In this document: positions 43,377 through 53,309 of the stretch, piece by piece
Position numbering within the stretch: position 1 is the first letter of the stretch
How the letters are laid out: every line of letters begins with the position of its first letter
NCBI RefSeq assembly: GCF_011806455.1
Contig: NZ_JAATOT010000001.1
Span: 62,001 to 126,000, forward strand
Direction of reading: 5' to 3'
DNA: 64,000 nt
Source of the DNA: Celeribacter sp. HF31
Lineage (GTDB): Bacteria > Pseudomonadota > Alphaproteobacteria > Rhodobacterales > Rhodobacteraceae
The notes under the pieces: generated by a model
What the model saw: only the letters and a program-made list of their open reading frames with translations
Told to the model about the DNA's origin: nothing
The model's database searches: none
Position numbers and translations under genes: made by a program

Positions 43377-43568
43377 ATGACTGAGAGAGCTTTTGATGAT
43401 CTGGCGAAAACGCTGTTCGCTGGTGAGAACACGGTAACTGACGTTAAATTAATGCCAGGAACGAAAAAAGACGTTTCTGTAGAAGAACTCTCTGGCGCAT
43501 TGTGGCAATCCATGGAGCGTATGGGCTTGATTAAAGATGGTGTTTTGATTAATAAAAACGCTCAATAA
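43377..43568 (+). CDS. small protein of the low-GC cassette, 63 aa
   Basis: It starts MTERAFDDLAKTLFAGENTV and continues TDVKLMPGTKKDVSVEELSG, then a helix ALWQSMERMGLIKDG. It is acidic and soluble, with no membrane segment. No family is recognised. An in-frame stop lies six bases before the ATG, so this is the only full start; there is no strong ribosome site. It has its own promoter (43303) and ends in an intrinsic terminator (43599). Codons are A/T-rich, unlike the chromosome. It could be a regulator or partner of the next gene; that is inference. Confidence 0.55.
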   Translation: MTERAFDDLAKTLFAGENTVTDVKLMPGTKKDVSVEELSGALWQSMERMGLIKDGVLINKNAQ

Positions 43569-43598
43569 AGATCGAGCCAGAATAAGCAATATTTGATA

Positions 43599-43628
43599 GG
43601 TTCGAACGTTAAGTTCGAGCCTTTTTTA
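43599..43628 (+). terminator. intrinsic terminator inside the low-GC cassette
   Basis: GGTTCGAAC pairs with GTTCGAGCC (one G-U) across GTTAA, with T6. It ends only 13 bases before the ATG of the next gene, so that gene depends on read-through, a processed message, or use of the stem as a translation switch. Confidence 0.88.
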
Positions 43629-43640
43629 TTGGATACAGCA

Positions 43641-44228
43641 ATGACGCAGACCAAACGCGGATTTATCGAAAGTCTTCAAGTCAAAGATACGCTTTTGAGC
43701 CCCTATGAAATTTCCCAAGAAATGCGTTTGGCGATTGGTTGTGTTTCTGTGTGTTCGTTTGATGAGCAGCTTCAAATTGAACATTTTCGTGGGTACATGA
43801 TCCGACATAAGAAACGAGACCGATCTCCAGAGAACCCTGAACTCTATGACTGTGTTGTATCGACTAATCAGAGTCGAGCGTGGCAACACATTGTTTGGAT
43901 TAAGGAAATCTTGCATATTTTTGACCAAGAAAAACAAAGAACTCAAAGAGCTGATGCTCTCAAAGAAATGCTTTTAAGCCGTGATACAGGTACGCCTAGT
44001 AACGGTTCCACTGGGTTAAATGTTATCGCAGACAAAGAGGGACTGGTTCTCGCACTAGGTAGCGCTGTTCCCCGACGATACCGCACAGTATTGCGCGATC
44101 AAGAGTTTTTACAGCGTTACACACCCGAACAATTAGAAGTCATGCTGACAGTACCAAAAGAAAAAATGGCTTTTCTTTTGGATGCTGAATTTGAAGTTAA
44201 ATTCAATAGTGCTCTTGAAAATTGTTAG
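43641..44228 (+). CDS. low-GC protein, possibly ImmA/IrrE (DUF955)-like with altered active site
   Basis: 195 residues starting MTQTKRGFIESLQVKD. The middle segment SRAWQHIVWIKEILHIFDQE resembles the metal-binding helix of M78/DUF955 metallopeptidases, but with K-E-I-L-H where H-E-x-x-H is expected. The C-terminal block GLVLALGSAVPRRYRTVLRD, then YTPEQLEVMLTVPKEKM, is like the family's A-x-x-L-L-x-P-x-x-x-R and helix-turn-helix-like tail. The identification is by pattern only and uncertain. In-frame TTG at 43593 would extend it across the terminator. Codon use is A/T-rich, indicating transfer. ImmA/IrrE proteins cut repressors or regulate stress; the present one may not be catalytic. Confidence 0.5.
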   Translation: MTQTKRGFIESLQVKDTLLSPYEISQEMRLAIGCVSVCSFDEQLQIEHFRGYMIRHKKRDRSPENPELYDCVVSTNQSRAWQHIVWIKEILHIFDQEKQRTQRADALKEMLLSRDTGTPSNGSTGLNVIADKEGLVLALGSAVPRRYRTVLRDQEFLQRYTPEQLEVMLTVPKEKMAFLLDAEFEVKFNSALENC

Positions 44229-44236
44229 ATTAGGTT

Positions 44237-44267
44237 TTGGCGGAACAATTTGTTCCGCCAATTTCTT
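44237..44267. terminator. terminator between the low-GC cassette and carB
   Basis: TTGGCGGAACA and TGTTCCGCCAA form an 11-pair stem with a three-base loop, then TTTCTTT. It serves the cassette and perhaps carB. Confidence 0.9.
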
Positions 44268-47200
44268 TACACGTCCTGCAAGCTCAACACCTCAATATCC
44301 CCTTCCAACCGCGCCTTGATCGCCATCGCGGCGGCGTGGCTGGCGGCGGCGGTGGTGAAATACGGGATCTTGTCGTAGAGCGCGACGGAGCGGATTTCGC
44401 GCGAGTCATCCAAGGCTTGCTGGCCTTCCGTGGTGTTCAGCACCAAAGCGATCTCGCCGTTTTTCATCATGTCGACGATGTTCGGACGGCCCTCGTAAAC
44501 CTTGTTCACGATCTGGCTCTCGATGCCATTTTCCTTGAGGAATTTGGCCGTGCCGCGGGTCGCGACGATTTCGAAACCCAGATCCACAAGCGTTTGCATC
44601 GCTTCGACCATCTTCGGTTTCTTGTCGTAGTTTTTCACCGACAGGAAGACCTTGCCCGAGCGCGGCAGATCGGTGCCTGCGCCCATTTGCGCCTTGAGGA
44701 AAGCCCGCGCAAAGCTCTTGTCCGCGCCCATGACCTCGCCCGTGGAGCGCATTTCCGGGCCGAGAATGGTGTCCACGCCGGGGAACCGGGCAAAGGGCAG
44801 GACGGCCTCTTTCACAGCAAAGCGACCCGTCCCTTCGGGCGCGACCAGATCGAATGTGTCGAGCTTCTCGCCCGCCATAACGCGCGCGGCGATGGAGGCG
44901 ATGGGGCTGTTCACGGCCTTCGCGACAAAGGGCACGGTGCGGGACGCACGCGGGTTCACCTCGATGAGGTAGATCACGTCGTCTTTCACGGCGAATTGCA
45001 CGTTCATCAGACCCACGACGTTGAGCTCAAGCGCCAGCGCTTCGGTCTGACGTTTCAGCTCTTCGATGATCTCGGGTTTGAGAGAGTAGGGCGGCAGCGA
45101 ACAGGCGCTGTCACCGGAGTGGACGCCCGCTTCCTCGATGTGCTGCATGATGCCCGCGACGTGGACCTTTTCGCCATCGCAAAGCGCATCGACGTCGATC
45201 TCGGTCGCACCTGACAGGTAGTGGTCCAACAGAACCGGGCTGTCGCCGGAGACGACCACGGCCGACGAGATGTAGCGCTTGAGCTGCTCCATATCGCGGA
45301 CGATTTCCATCGCGCGCCCCCCCAGTACGTAGGACGGGCGGATGACCAGCGGGAAGCCGATACCAGCCGCAATTTCAATGGCTTCCGCGTCGGTGGAGGC
45401 GATGCCGTTGGTCGGTTGCTTTAGCTCCAGACGGTTGACGAGGTCCTGGAACCGCTCGCGGTCTTCGGCCAGGTCAATCGCGTCCGGCGAGGTGCCGAGG
45501 ATCGGAATGCCTTCGGCCTCCAAAGCGTTGGCGAGTTTCAACGGCGTCTGACCGCCGAACTGAACGATGACGCCGTGGAGCGTGCCGTTTTCCTGTTCGA
45601 CACGCAGGATTTCCATCACGTGTTCAAAGGTCAGCGGCTCGAAATAGAGTCGATCGGAGGTGTCATAGTCGGTCGACACGGTCTCCGGGTTACAGTTGAT
45701 CATGATCGTCTCGTAACCCTGTTCGGTCAGCGAGAAACAGGCATGACAGCAGCAATAATCGAACTCGATACCCTGGCCGATCCGGTTCGGACCACCGCCC
45801 AGAATGACGACTTTCTTGCGATCCGACGGCCGTGCCTCGCATTCCACCTCACCCATCATCGGGGCCTCGTAGGTGGAATACATATAGGGCGTTTGCGCCT
45901 CGAATTCGGCGGCACAGGTGTCGATGCGTTTGAACACGGCGGTGACACCGAGGTTGCGACGCGCACGGCGCACATTGGCCTCGTCGCGGCCCGTCAGTTT
46001 CGCCAGACGCGCGTCGGTGAAGCCCATCATCTTGAGCTTGCGCAGGCCCTCTTCGGTGACCGGAAGGCCATCGCGTTTGACCTCGGCTTCGGCCACGAGA
46101 ATCTCGCGAATACGGGCGAGGAACCAGGGATCAAAGCTGTTGATCTCCTGAATTTCCTCGTCGGAGAAGCCAAAGCGCATGGCTTGGGCAATCACACGCA
46201 GACGATCCGGCGTGGCTTTTGCCAGCTCGCGGGTGACGGATTTGTCGATCTTTTGCTGTGCGGCCTCATCGGCGCCCAGAAGGATACGCGGAAGCGTGGT
46301 CGCGGCGCCGTCGGCCTCGACAATGTCGGCGGCTTTCGGCATTTCCGGCAGTTCGATCTCGTCAAAGCCGGTTAGACCCGATTCCATTGAGGACAGCGCT
46401 TTTTGCATCGACTCGTGGAAGGTCCGGCCAATCGCCATGACCTCGCCCACGGATTTCATCGCGGTGGTGAGGTTCGGTTCGGAGCCCGGGAATTTCTCGA
46501 AGGCGAATTTCGGAATCTTTGTGACGACATAGTCGATGGTCGGCTCAAAGGACGCGGGCGTCACCTTGGTGATGTCGTTGTCCAACTCGTCGAGCGTATA
46601 ACCCACGGCCAGTTTCGCGGCGATTTTCGCAATCGGGAAACCCGTGGCTTTCGACGCCAGAGCGGAAGAGCGCGACACGCGCGGGTTCATTTCGATCACA
46701 ACCATGCGGCCGTCGACCGGATTCACAGCCCATTGCACGTTGGAGCCGCCGGTTTCGACGCCGATCTCGCGCAGCACGTTGATCGAATGCGTCCGCATGA
46801 TCTGATATTCTTTGTCGGTGAGCGTCAGCGCAGGGGCCACGGTGACCGAGTCGCCGGTGTGCACACCCATCGGATCGACGTTCTCGATGGAACAGACGAT
46901 GATGGCGTTGTCAGCGGTGTCGCGCACCACCTCCATCTCATATTCTTTCCAGCCCAGAAGCGACTCATCGACGAGAATCTGCGCCACCGGAGAGGCCTCG
47001 AGACCCGAGCGACAGATTTTCTCGTAGTCGTCGCGGTTGTAGGCCACGCCACCGCCGGTGCCGCCGAGCGTAAAGGCGGGGCGGATGATGGCCGGAAGGC
47101 CGATGTGCTCAAGCGCATCCATGGCGATCTTCATGCCCGCACCGATGTCGTATTTGCCGCTCTCAAGCTTCGGCGCGGCGACGATGTCGGCTTTCGGATT

Positions 47201-47626
47201 CTCGATGCCGAGACGGTCCATCGCCTCGCGGAACAGCTTGCGATCCTCTGCCATTTCAATGGCTTCGCGTTTCGCGCCGATCAGCTCGACGTTGAATTTC
47301 TCCAACACGCCCATGTCGGCGAGCGCCAGAGAGGTGTTGAGGCCGGTCTGACCGCCCATGGTGGGCAAAAGCGCATCAGGGCGCTCTTTCTCGATGATCT
47401 TGGCGACGACTTCCGGCGTGATCGGCTCGATATAGGTCGCATCGGCCATGTCTGGATCGGTCATGATCGTCGCGGGGTTGGAGTTCACCAGAATGACCCG
47501 GTAGCCCTCTTCCTTGAGCGCCTTACAGGCCTGCGCACCGGAATAGTCGAATTCACAGGCTTGCCCGATGATGATCGGCCCCGCACCAATGATCATGATG
47601 GAGGAAATATCGGTTCTCTTCGGCAT
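44267..47626 (-). CDS. carB: carbamoyl-phosphate synthase large subunit
   Basis: 1119 residues. It makes carbamoyl phosphate from glutamine-derived ammonia, bicarbonate and 2 ATP for arginine and pyrimidines. Two ATP-grasp halves are visible: the N-terminal half with [20 protein letters not shown], and the C-terminal half with [20 protein letters not shown], each followed by its ATP loop ([25 protein letters not shown]). The C-terminal regulatory MGS-like domain is [20 protein letters not shown]. Start [11 protein letters not shown] is standard. carA is not in the window. Confidence 0.98.
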   Translation of the reverse strand: MPKRTDISSIMIIGAGPIIIGQACEFDYSGAQACKALKEEGYRVILVNSNPATIMTDPDMADATYIEPITPEVVAKIIEKERPDALLPTMGGQTGLNTSLALADMGVLEKFNVELIGAKREAIEMAEDRKLFREAMDRLGIENPKADIVAAPKLESGKYDIGAGMKIAMDALEHIGLPAIIRPAFTLGGTGGGVAYNRDDYEKICRSGLEASPVAQILVDESLLGWKEYEMEVVRDTADNAIIVCSIENVDPMGVHTGDSVTVAPALTLTDKEYQIMRTHSINVLREIGVETGGSNVQWAVNPVDGRMVVIEMNPRVSRSSALASKATGFPIAKIAAKLAVGYTLDELDNDITKVTPASFEPTIDYVVTKIPKFAFEKFPGSEPNLTTAMKSVGEVMAIGRTFHESMQKALSSMESGLTGFDEIELPEMPKAADIVEADGAATTLPRILLGADEAAQQKIDKSVTRELAKATPDRLRVIAQAMRFGFSDEEIQEINSFDPWFLARIREILVAEAEVKRDGLPVTEEGLRKLKMMGFTDARLAKLTGRDEANVRRARRNLGVTAVFKRIDTCAAEFEAQTPYMYSTYEAPMMGEVECEARPSDRKKVVILGGGPNRIGQGIEFDYCCCHACFSLTEQGYETIMINCNPETVSTDYDTSDRLYFEPLTFEHVMEILRVEQENGTLHGVIVQFGGQTPLKLANALEAEGIPILGTSPDAIDLAEDRERFQDLVNRLELKQPTNGIASTDAEAIEIAAGIGFPLVIRPSYVLGGRAMEIVRDMEQLKRYISSAVVVSGDSPVLLDHYLSGATEIDVDALCDGEKVHVAGIMQHIEEAGVHSGDSACSLPPYSLKPEIIEELKRQTEALALELNVVGLMNVQFAVKDDVIYLIEVNPRASRTVPFVAKAVNSPIASIAARVMAGEKLDTFDLVAPEGTGRFAVKEAVLPFARFPGVDTILGPEMRSTGEVMGADKSFARAFLKAQMGAGTDLPRSGKVFLSVKNYDKKPKMVEAMQTLVDLGFEIVATRGTAKFLKENGIESQIVNKVYEGRPNIVDMMKNGEIALVLNTTEGQQALDDSREIRSVALYDKIPYFTTAAASHAAAMAIKARLEGDIEVLSLQDV

Positions 47627-47931
47627 GGCAGACCCCGGACTATGTTTGAGCAGCTTCGACACGTGCCGAGCAGGGCGCGCGCAAATTGTCGTGGGTTATA
47701 GTCATGACGGGCGAGGGTGCAAGGGCGGATTTCCCGGAATCTGCATGAGATACCATTCAGTAGCGGTGACAAGGATCGAAGCTGTCGAGAATTTGCCATA
47801 ACAACGATCCCAAAAAGGCCTTAATTCGTCGCGATGAAGGTCTTTGATCAAGACGTGGTGTGCCACATCGCGGGCGAGAATCGCCTTGGTGGATCGCAGA
47901 TTTTAAATAGTAGTCATTGGGGCGTTTGACG

Positions 47932-49005
47932 ATGCAGACTATGCTAAAACCTTTTGAGCCGCTCTCCGGGCCGGCCTTCTTAGGTCTTTTGACGCTGATG
48001 TATGCTTTCATCGGTGCCTTGTTTCTCGTCTTGCTTGGAGCCAACCCGCTTGCTTTGATACAAGGACTGGTGCTTGCTCTGCCGGGGTTTGTGCGCCTTG
48101 CGTCGGTTTTCGCGCCCACTTGGGCCTATATCGTTCTGGCGATTGCATTGGTCCTTTGGGGCAAGGCCCGCGAGTTCAATCTGACGAAAATTCTCCAGAT
48201 TGTCGCCGCGATTATGTACTGTTCTATCTTCACTCTGATGTTCAGTCTTGTGAAAAACAAACTGACAATGGTTGTGCCTTTCTGGGCAGATGACATGTTC
48301 ACGCAATTGGACCTGTTTTTGCATTTCGGACATAACCCAAGGGATTTCCTGGCGGGTCTGTCACGGTATAACACCCATAAGCTTTACGCTTTTTACATGA
48401 ACTCCTGGGTTTTCGTGGCGACTTTTCTGCCCGTTCTCCTGATCGCCTTTGACAGGAACGAGACCCGTGTGCGCCAGTTTATCGGGCTCTGGGCAATTTG
48501 CTGGATCGGTCTAGGTAACATCATGGCGCTGATCTTCATGTCCGCCGGGCCGATTTTCGCGGGACTGGCGACGGGGGTTGATGTAGAGGTACATCGGTCG
48601 GTGGTGGCGCTTTTGGAGCGCCCAGACGCCAAAGCGCTCCTTGCTGTGCGCGACGATCTCTGGGGGGCTTATGCCGAGAGTATGCATATGGTGGGGTCGG
48701 GCATCTCAGCTTTTCCGTCAGTTCACGTCGGAATGGCAACTGTTTGCGGCCTCTATCTTTTGCGCCTTGGCCGTGATCATCAAAATGCATTTGTTGCGCC
48801 AATGTATGGTCAGGCCTTTGGTCATGCCATGCGACTGGCGGCTTTGGGACTGATCGGGGCCTTCCTCGTGCTCTCCGTTTATCTTGGCTGGCATTATGCG
48901 GTTGATGGTTATGCCTCACTCTTTGTGATCTCGGTTTGCAATTGGATGATGCTGCGCCGCGAGGTTCGGGTTCCGGTCGCCTGCGCGCCAATCCCTGCTG
49001 AATGA
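47932..49005 (+). CDS. PAP2-family membrane phosphatase / inositolphosphotransferase-like
   Basis: 357 residues from ATG 47932. About seven hydrophobic segments. The PAP2 signature is split as usual: ISAFPSVHVGMATVCG (C2, S-V-H) and LGWHYAVDGYASLFV (C3, H-x-x-x-D), fitting the PAP2_3 / inositol phosphorylceramide synthase-like branch. It is likely to act on lipid phosphates or phospholipid head groups at the outer face of the inner membrane. Substrate is unknown. It lies between carB and aspS; 47627-47931 has no gene. Confidence 0.85.
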   Translation: MQTMLKPFEPLSGPAFLGLLTLMYAFIGALFLVLLGANPLALIQGLVLALPGFVRLASVFAPTWAYIVLAIALVLWGKAREFNLTKILQIVAAIMYCSIFTLMFSLVKNKLTMVVPFWADDMFTQLDLFLHFGHNPRDFLAGLSRYNTHKLYAFYMNSWVFVATFLPVLLIAFDRNETRVRQFIGLWAICWIGLGNIMALIFMSAGPIFAGLATGVDVEVHRSVVALLERPDAKALLAVRDDLWGAYAESMHMVGSGISAFPSVHVGMATVCGLYLLRLGRDHQNAFVAPMYGQAFGHAMRLAALGLIGAFLVLSVYLGWHYAVDGYASLFVISVCNWMMLRREVRVPVACAPIPAE

Positions 49006-49052
49006 AACCTACATTAATTGGATCGAAGCCCGTGCTGCTTTCCCCCTGAGGC

Positions 49053-49081
49053 TTGACTTTCCGCGCTGGGCCTTGTGTATC
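49053..49081 (+). promoter_or_regulatory. aspS promoter
   Basis: TTGACT (49053-49058), 17 bases, TGTATC (49076-49081), 52 bases before the aspS ATG. Confidence 0.5.
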
Positions 49082-49133
49082 AGCGCGAGCGTTTTCGAAA
49101 CGATTGCCCACATCTCCTAAAGGGATCCGATCC

Positions 49134-50927
49134 ATGCATGTCTACCGCAGCCATACCTGCGCCGAATTGAACAACTCCAACGTGGGCGACAGCGTGCGCC
49201 TCTCCGGCTGGGTGCATCGCATCCGGGATCATGGCGGCATTCTTTTCGTCGATCTGCGCGACCATTACGGTATGACGCAGGTGCTTTGCGACCCGGACAG
49301 CCCGGTGTTTTCCGAGATGGAAAAAGTCCGCTCCGAATGGTGTATCCGCATCGATGGCACGGTGAAGGCGCGTGATGCGGAGCTGGTGAACCCGAAACTC
49401 CCGACCGGCGAGATCGAGGTTTTCGTGCGCGATCTCGAGGTGCTGGGCGCCTCCGCCGAGCTGCCGCTCATGGTCTTCGGCGATCAGGAATACCCGGAAG
49501 AGACTCGTCTCAAATACCGTTACCTCGATCTGCGCCGTGAGCAGATGCAGAAGAACATGGTGATGCGCTCTCAGGTTGTCCAAGACCTGCGTCAGCGCAT
49601 GTGGGGCAACGGGTTCAACGAATTCCAGACGCCGATCATCACGGCGTCCTCGCCGGAAGGCGCGCGTGACTTTTTGGTGCCCTCCCGTTTGCACCCGGGC
49701 AAATTCTACGCCCTGCCGCAGGCGCCGCAGCAGTTCAAACAGCTTCTGATGGTCTCGGGCTTTGACAAATATTTCCAGATCGCGCCGTGCTTCCGTGACG
49801 AAGACCCGCGTGCGGATCGTTCGCCGACGGATTTCTACCAGCTCGACATGGAAATGTCCTTTGTCACGCAACAGGACATCTTTGATGTGATGGAGCCGGT
49901 GATCGCCGACATGTTCGACAAATTCGGCAAGGGCCGGAAATCGAACCGCGATTGGCCGCAGATTTCGTACAAAGACGCGGCGCTTTGGTACGGCACCGAC
50001 AAGCCGGACCTCCGGAACCCGATCAAGATGCAGGATGTCTCCGAGCACTTCCGTGGCTCTGGTTTTGCGATCTTCGCCAAGCTCCTCGAACAAGAGGGCA
50101 ATGAAGTCCGCGCCATTCCGGCGCCGAAAGGCGGTTCGCGCAAATTCTGCGACCGGATGAACAAATTCGCCCAACAAGAGGGCCTGCCGGGGATGGGCTA
50201 TATCTTCTGGCGCGATCAGGGCGACGGTATGGAAGCCGCCGGACCGCTCGCGAAAAACATCGGCCCGGAACGCACCGAGGCGATCCGTCAGCAGTTGGGT
50301 CTGGAAGTGGGCGATGCGGCCTTCTTCCTCGGCGGCAAGCCGAAGAGCTTTGAGCGTGTGGCGGGCAAGGCCCGCACCGTGATCTGGGAAGAGACGCCGA
50401 AAGCGCCCGAGGACGAGAACTGGCGCGATGCGTTCAAATTCGCCTGGATCGTCGATTTCCCGATCTACGAGCAGGACGAAGAGACCGGCAAGATCGACTT
50501 TGAACACAACCCCTTCTCCATGCCGCAGGGCGGGATGGACGCGCTTTTGGGCGATCCGCTCAAGGTGCTGGGCAACCAATATGACCTGGCCTGTAACGGC
50601 TACGAGCTGGTGTCGGGCGCGATCCGGAACCACAAACCGGAGATCATGTTCAAAGCCTTCGAGATCGCGGGCTATGGCAAGGATGAGGTCGAGAAACGCT
50701 TTGGTGGCATGGTCAACGCCTTCCAATACGGCGCGCCGCCGCACGGGGGCTGTGCTTTGGGCATCGACCGCGCGGTGATGATCCTCGCCGATCAGGACAA
50801 CATCCGCGAAGTCATGCTCTTCCCGATGAACCAACGTGCCGAAGACCTGATGATGGGCGCACCGTCGGAGCCGACAAATGAACAGCTCCGCGAGTTGAAC
50901 CTGCGGGTCATTCCGCAGGAAGACTAA
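49134..50927 (+). CDS. aspS: aspartyl-tRNA synthetase
   Basis: 597 residues from ATG 49134 with AAGGGA. N-terminal OB anticodon-binding domain ([20 protein letters not shown]), class II motif 1 region ([19 protein letters not shown]), motif 2 ([20 protein letters not shown]), the bacterial GAD insertion and motif 3 ([20 protein letters not shown]). Length is standard for bacterial AspRS. Whether it also charges tRNA-Asn cannot be told here. Confidence 0.98.
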   Translation: MHVYRSHTCAELNNSNVGDSVRLSGWVHRIRDHGGILFVDLRDHYGMTQVLCDPDSPVFSEMEKVRSEWCIRIDGTVKARDAELVNPKLPTGEIEVFVRDLEVLGASAELPLMVFGDQEYPEETRLKYRYLDLRREQMQKNMVMRSQVVQDLRQRMWGNGFNEFQTPIITASSPEGARDFLVPSRLHPGKFYALPQAPQQFKQLLMVSGFDKYFQIAPCFRDEDPRADRSPTDFYQLDMEMSFVTQQDIFDVMEPVIADMFDKFGKGRKSNRDWPQISYKDAALWYGTDKPDLRNPIKMQDVSEHFRGSGFAIFAKLLEQEGNEVRAIPAPKGGSRKFCDRMNKFAQQEGLPGMGYIFWRDQGDGMEAAGPLAKNIGPERTEAIRQQLGLEVGDAAFFLGGKPKSFERVAGKARTVIWEETPKAPEDENWRDAFKFAWIVDFPIYEQDEETGKIDFEHNPFSMPQGGMDALLGDPLKVLGNQYDLACNGYELVSGAIRNHKPEIMFKAFEIAGYGKDEVEKRFGGMVNAFQYGAPPHGGCALGIDRAVMILADQDNIREVMLFPMNQRAEDLMMGAPSEPTNEQLRELNLRVIPQED

Positions 50928-50960
50928 GCCGCTCGGTTCGGTTTAAAACAGACATCAAAA

Positions 50961-50992
50961 AAAGGGCGCGGAACATTCCGGCGCCCTTTTTC
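50961..50992 (+). terminator. terminator of aspS
   Basis: AAAGGGCGC and GCGCCCTTT pair across an 11-base loop, with T5. Confidence 0.9.
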
Positions 50993-51011
50993 TATGGATG
51001 GACCGAAGCTG

Positions 51012-51731
51012 TTATACGACTTTGCGTGGCTCGATCCGGGATTGCACAAGCCCCGCGATCCGCGCCACGTCGGAGCCGTAGGGCATGCCTTTTTCGCGAT
51101 GATAGACCAGTGCCTGTGCCGCCACTTCCATCTCCGCATCCCCCGCCGTGCGCGCGACACCAGAGAGAAATTGCGCGATGTAATCCAAAAGATCTTCGCC
51201 GCCGTCGGTGGTCAGAAGATCGGCGATATGGACGAAATCATCCTGAAGCGCGATGGGGTCGGGGTTGATCATATCGTCGCTGACGGCATGAAGCCCCTCG
51301 GGGCGCACGTCCTCGGGCAGACAGGAGAGAACGCATTCCTGAAAGGCACCCAGAGACGAAATCGGTTTTTCGATGAACCCGTCGGCACCGGCCGCAATCG
51401 CCAGAGCCTCCGCCCCGCTGTCACCCGACATGCCCAACACCACATCGACGCGCGGACGGGCGTGGGACAGTTCGTCGATCAGCTCAGCCCCGGAGCCGTC
51501 CGGGAGGCCGAGATCGACGATCACCACATTGGGACGATAGACGCGCAGATGCTTGCGTGCAGAACTCAGGCTGTCGGCCCGTCGAATGCGCGCGCCTGAG
51601 CGCAGACACAAAAGCCGCATCGCTTCCGAGGCAAATCGGCTGTCTTCGACAACCAAAACGGTCAGTCCAAGGAGCGGGCGCTCCGCGGTCGGGGCCTGTA
51701 TCGTCAACAGGCGTTCAAGTTCATCACTCAT
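51012..51731 (-). CDS. response regulator with N-terminal receiver domain
   Basis: 239 residues. Receiver domain at ~20-145: LTVLVVEDSRFASEAMRLL (acidic pocket), phospho-acceptor Asp in NVVIVDLGLPDGSGAELI, VVLGMSGDSGAE (Ser/Thr switch) and DGFIEKPISS (Lys). The C-terminal ~90 residues are helical (DFVHIADLLTTDGGEDLLDY, AEMEVAAQALVYHR) and have no DNA-binding or enzyme motif that I recognise. No histidine kinase adjoins. It starts MSDELERLLTIQAP behind GGAGC. Confidence 0.88.
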   Translation of the reverse strand: MSDELERLLTIQAPTAERPLLGLTVLVVEDSRFASEAMRLLCLRSGARIRRADSLSSARKHLRVYRPNVVIVDLGLPDGSGAELIDELSHARPRVDVVLGMSGDSGAEALAIAAGADGFIEKPISSLGAFQECVLSCLPEDVRPEGLHAVSDDMINPDPIALQDDFVHIADLLTTDGGEDLLDYIAQFLSGVARTAGDAEMEVAAQALVYHREKGMPYGSDVARIAGLVQSRIEPRKVV

Positions 51732-51898
51732 TGTTCAGCTCCATCCAGTGCGACTCGGAGTAAACCGCAGAACTGGTGAATGACTGGTTAACCTTGAGAC
51801 GGGACGGTCAATGTGAGCGTTATCTGGTCCCTAAATGCCTTGCGGGAACCCCGGTCTCGGGCGATAAACGGGCGGATATTTCATGGAGGAAGAGAAAT

Positions 51899-52303
51899 AT
51901 GATCGGTCGCCTGAATCACGTCGCCATTGCCGTGCCGGACCTCGAAGCCGCATCTGCGCAATATGCCAACACGCTGGGCGCCAAGGTGAACCCGCCGCAG
52001 GACGAGCCGGATCATGGCGTGACCGTGGTCTTCATCGAGCTGCCGAACACCAAGATCGAGCTGCTCTATCCTCTGGGGGAGGAGTCCCCAATCCAAGGGT
52101 TCCTCGACAAGAACCCGGCAGGGGGCATTCACCACATCTGTTACGAGGTCGACGACATCCTCGCCGCCCGCGACAAGTTGAAGGAAGAGGGCGCGCGCGT
52201 GCTTGGCTCTGGCGAGCCGAAAATCGGCGCCCACGGCAAGCCGGTGCTGTTCCTGCATCCGAAAGATTTCAACGGTTGTCTGGTCGAGTTGGAACAGGTC
52301 TGA
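51899..52303 (+). CDS. mce: methylmalonyl-CoA epimerase
   Basis: 134 residues, a VOC-fold metalloenzyme. It starts MIGRLNHVAIAVPDLEAASA; metal and active-site residues lie in LNHVAIAV (His), GIHHICYEVDDI (His) and CLVELEQV (Glu). It converts (S)- to (R)-methylmalonyl-CoA between propionyl-CoA carboxylase and methylmalonyl-CoA mutase. GGAGGAAG precedes the ATG. DUF1467 follows one base later, the usual partner in this family of bacteria. Confidence 0.95.
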   Translation: MIGRLNHVAIAVPDLEAASAQYANTLGAKVNPPQDEPDHGVTVVFIELPNTKIELLYPLGEESPIQGFLDKNPAGGIHHICYEVDDILAARDKLKEEGARVLGSGEPKIGAHGKPVLFLHPKDFNGCLVELEQV

Positions 52304-52304
52304 G

Positions 52305-52601
52305 ATGGGCATCACCTCGGCCATCGTGCTCTACGCGGTGACATGGTTCATGACCATGTTCGTCGCCTTGCCGATCGGACTCAAGACCCAGGGAGATCTG
52401 CGCCATGAGAACGGCATCGACAAGGTCGAAGGCACCCATGACGGCGCGCCCGCGAATTACAACCCGAAGCGCAAAGCACTTTGGGTGACGGGTATTGCGA
52501 CGGTGATCTGGGGCGTGCTGGTTGTGATCATCACCTCTGGCTGGATCAGCTGGCACGATCTCGATTGGACCGCGAAGCTGCCGTCAGTGGCGGACAGCTG
52601 A
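52305..52601 (+). CDS. DUF1467 family membrane protein
   Basis: 98 residues with two membrane helices: ITSAIVLYAVTWFMTMFVAL and LWVTGIATVIWGVLVVIITS, joined by a polar loop with KTQGDLRHENGIDKVEGTHD. It matches DUF1467, regularly encoded right after methylmalonyl-CoA epimerase; function is unknown. The end overlaps the convergent EI24 gene by 18 bases. Confidence 0.92.
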   Translation: MGITSAIVLYAVTWFMTMFVALPIGLKTQGDLRHENGIDKVEGTHDGAPANYNPKRKALWVTGIATVIWGVLVVIITSGWISWHDLDWTAKLPSVADS

Positions 52602-53309
52602 GCCGGGTGGCTCTGATGTCTGTGCCTTGCCTTCGAGCCGCATGAACATATGCGTGAAGGTTGCGGCGCCCAGAACTGGGATCAGCAGATTGACCACAGG
52701 AATGGTGAGCGGGATGGCCATCAAGGCCCCCGCCAGCCAAATCTCCGGCATATGGCGTTTGCGCGCGGCCTTGGCGCCCTCGCGGCCCAGCCGGCGCATG
52801 GCAACCATCTGAAAATATTCGCGGCCTAAAAGAAAGCCGTTCAAGGCCCAGAAAATCACGGGAGCGGCGATGTTGAGGATCAGGTAAAGCACCAAGGCGA
52901 TCAGGTTTGCCACGACGATCACGCCCAGAAAACCCAAGGAATCCATGACGATATCCGACAGGCTCTGACGCGGCACCTCGGGCAATCCGGGGTAATGCAC
53001 GTCCTCGACGGCCTCTGAGACCTCTTCGAGGAAAATGCCGGTAAATGCCGAGGCGACCGGCACCATCAGGAACACGGAAAGTCCGATCATCAAGAAAAAC
53101 GAGCCGATGGAAAGCGCGTTGTCGATCCATGTGATCTCGCCGATGAAGGGCAGGGTGAAGGTGTCTGGGACGAAGACGCCGATCACCCAGACAAAGGCCA
53201 GATAGATCGCCACCAAGAGCGCGACAGTGAGGCCGAGACCTTTGAACAGCACGGATTGAAATCGCTTGTCGCCCAACTGGCCGAGCGCCTTGGAAAAATC
53301 GCTGAACAT
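52584..53309 (-). CDS. EI24 domain membrane protein (CysZ-like)
   Basis: 241 residues from ATG 53309, four or more hydrophobic segments (VALLVAIYLAFVWVIGVFV, IGSFFLMIGLSVFLMVPVAS, SLGFLGVIVVANLIALVLYL, IWLAGALMAIPLTIPVVNLL). The EI24/CysZ block EEVSEAVEDVHYPGLP and NGFLLGREYFQMVAMRRLG identify the family. E. coli CysZ is a sulfate permease; the roseobacter protein may differ. Its start overlaps the nitroreductase stop by one base (TGATG). Confidence 0.88.
   Translation of the reverse strand: MFSDFSKALGQLGDKRFQSVLFKGLGLTVALLVAIYLAFVWVIGVFVPDTFTLPFIGEITWIDNALSIGSFFLMIGLSVFLMVPVASAFTGIFLEEVSEAVEDVHYPGLPEVPRQSLSDIVMDSLGFLGVIVVANLIALVLYLILNIAAPVIFWALNGFLLGREYFQMVAMRRLGREGAKAARKRHMPEIWLAGALMAIPLTIPVVNLLIPVLGAATFTHMFMRLEGKAQTSEPPGSAVRH

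Noticed and set aside
43346..43384. 12-codon upstream frame overlapping the start of the 63-aa gene
   Set aside because: No ribosome site of its own; too short to support.
43599..43621. GGTTCGAAC read as a tRNA T-arm
   Set aside because: No acceptor, D or anticodon arms around it; it is a terminator hairpin with T6.
41061..44228. Possible prophage remnant (CII-like gene plus low-GC genes)
   Set aside because: rhlE lies between them, and there are no integrase, capsid, tail or att sites.
46403..47701. Open frames antisense to carB
   Set aside because: Complementary-strand shadow; carB is intact across the region.
49080..50834. Long open frame antisense to aspS
   Set aside because: Shadow of a highly biased gene; no ribosome site or motif.
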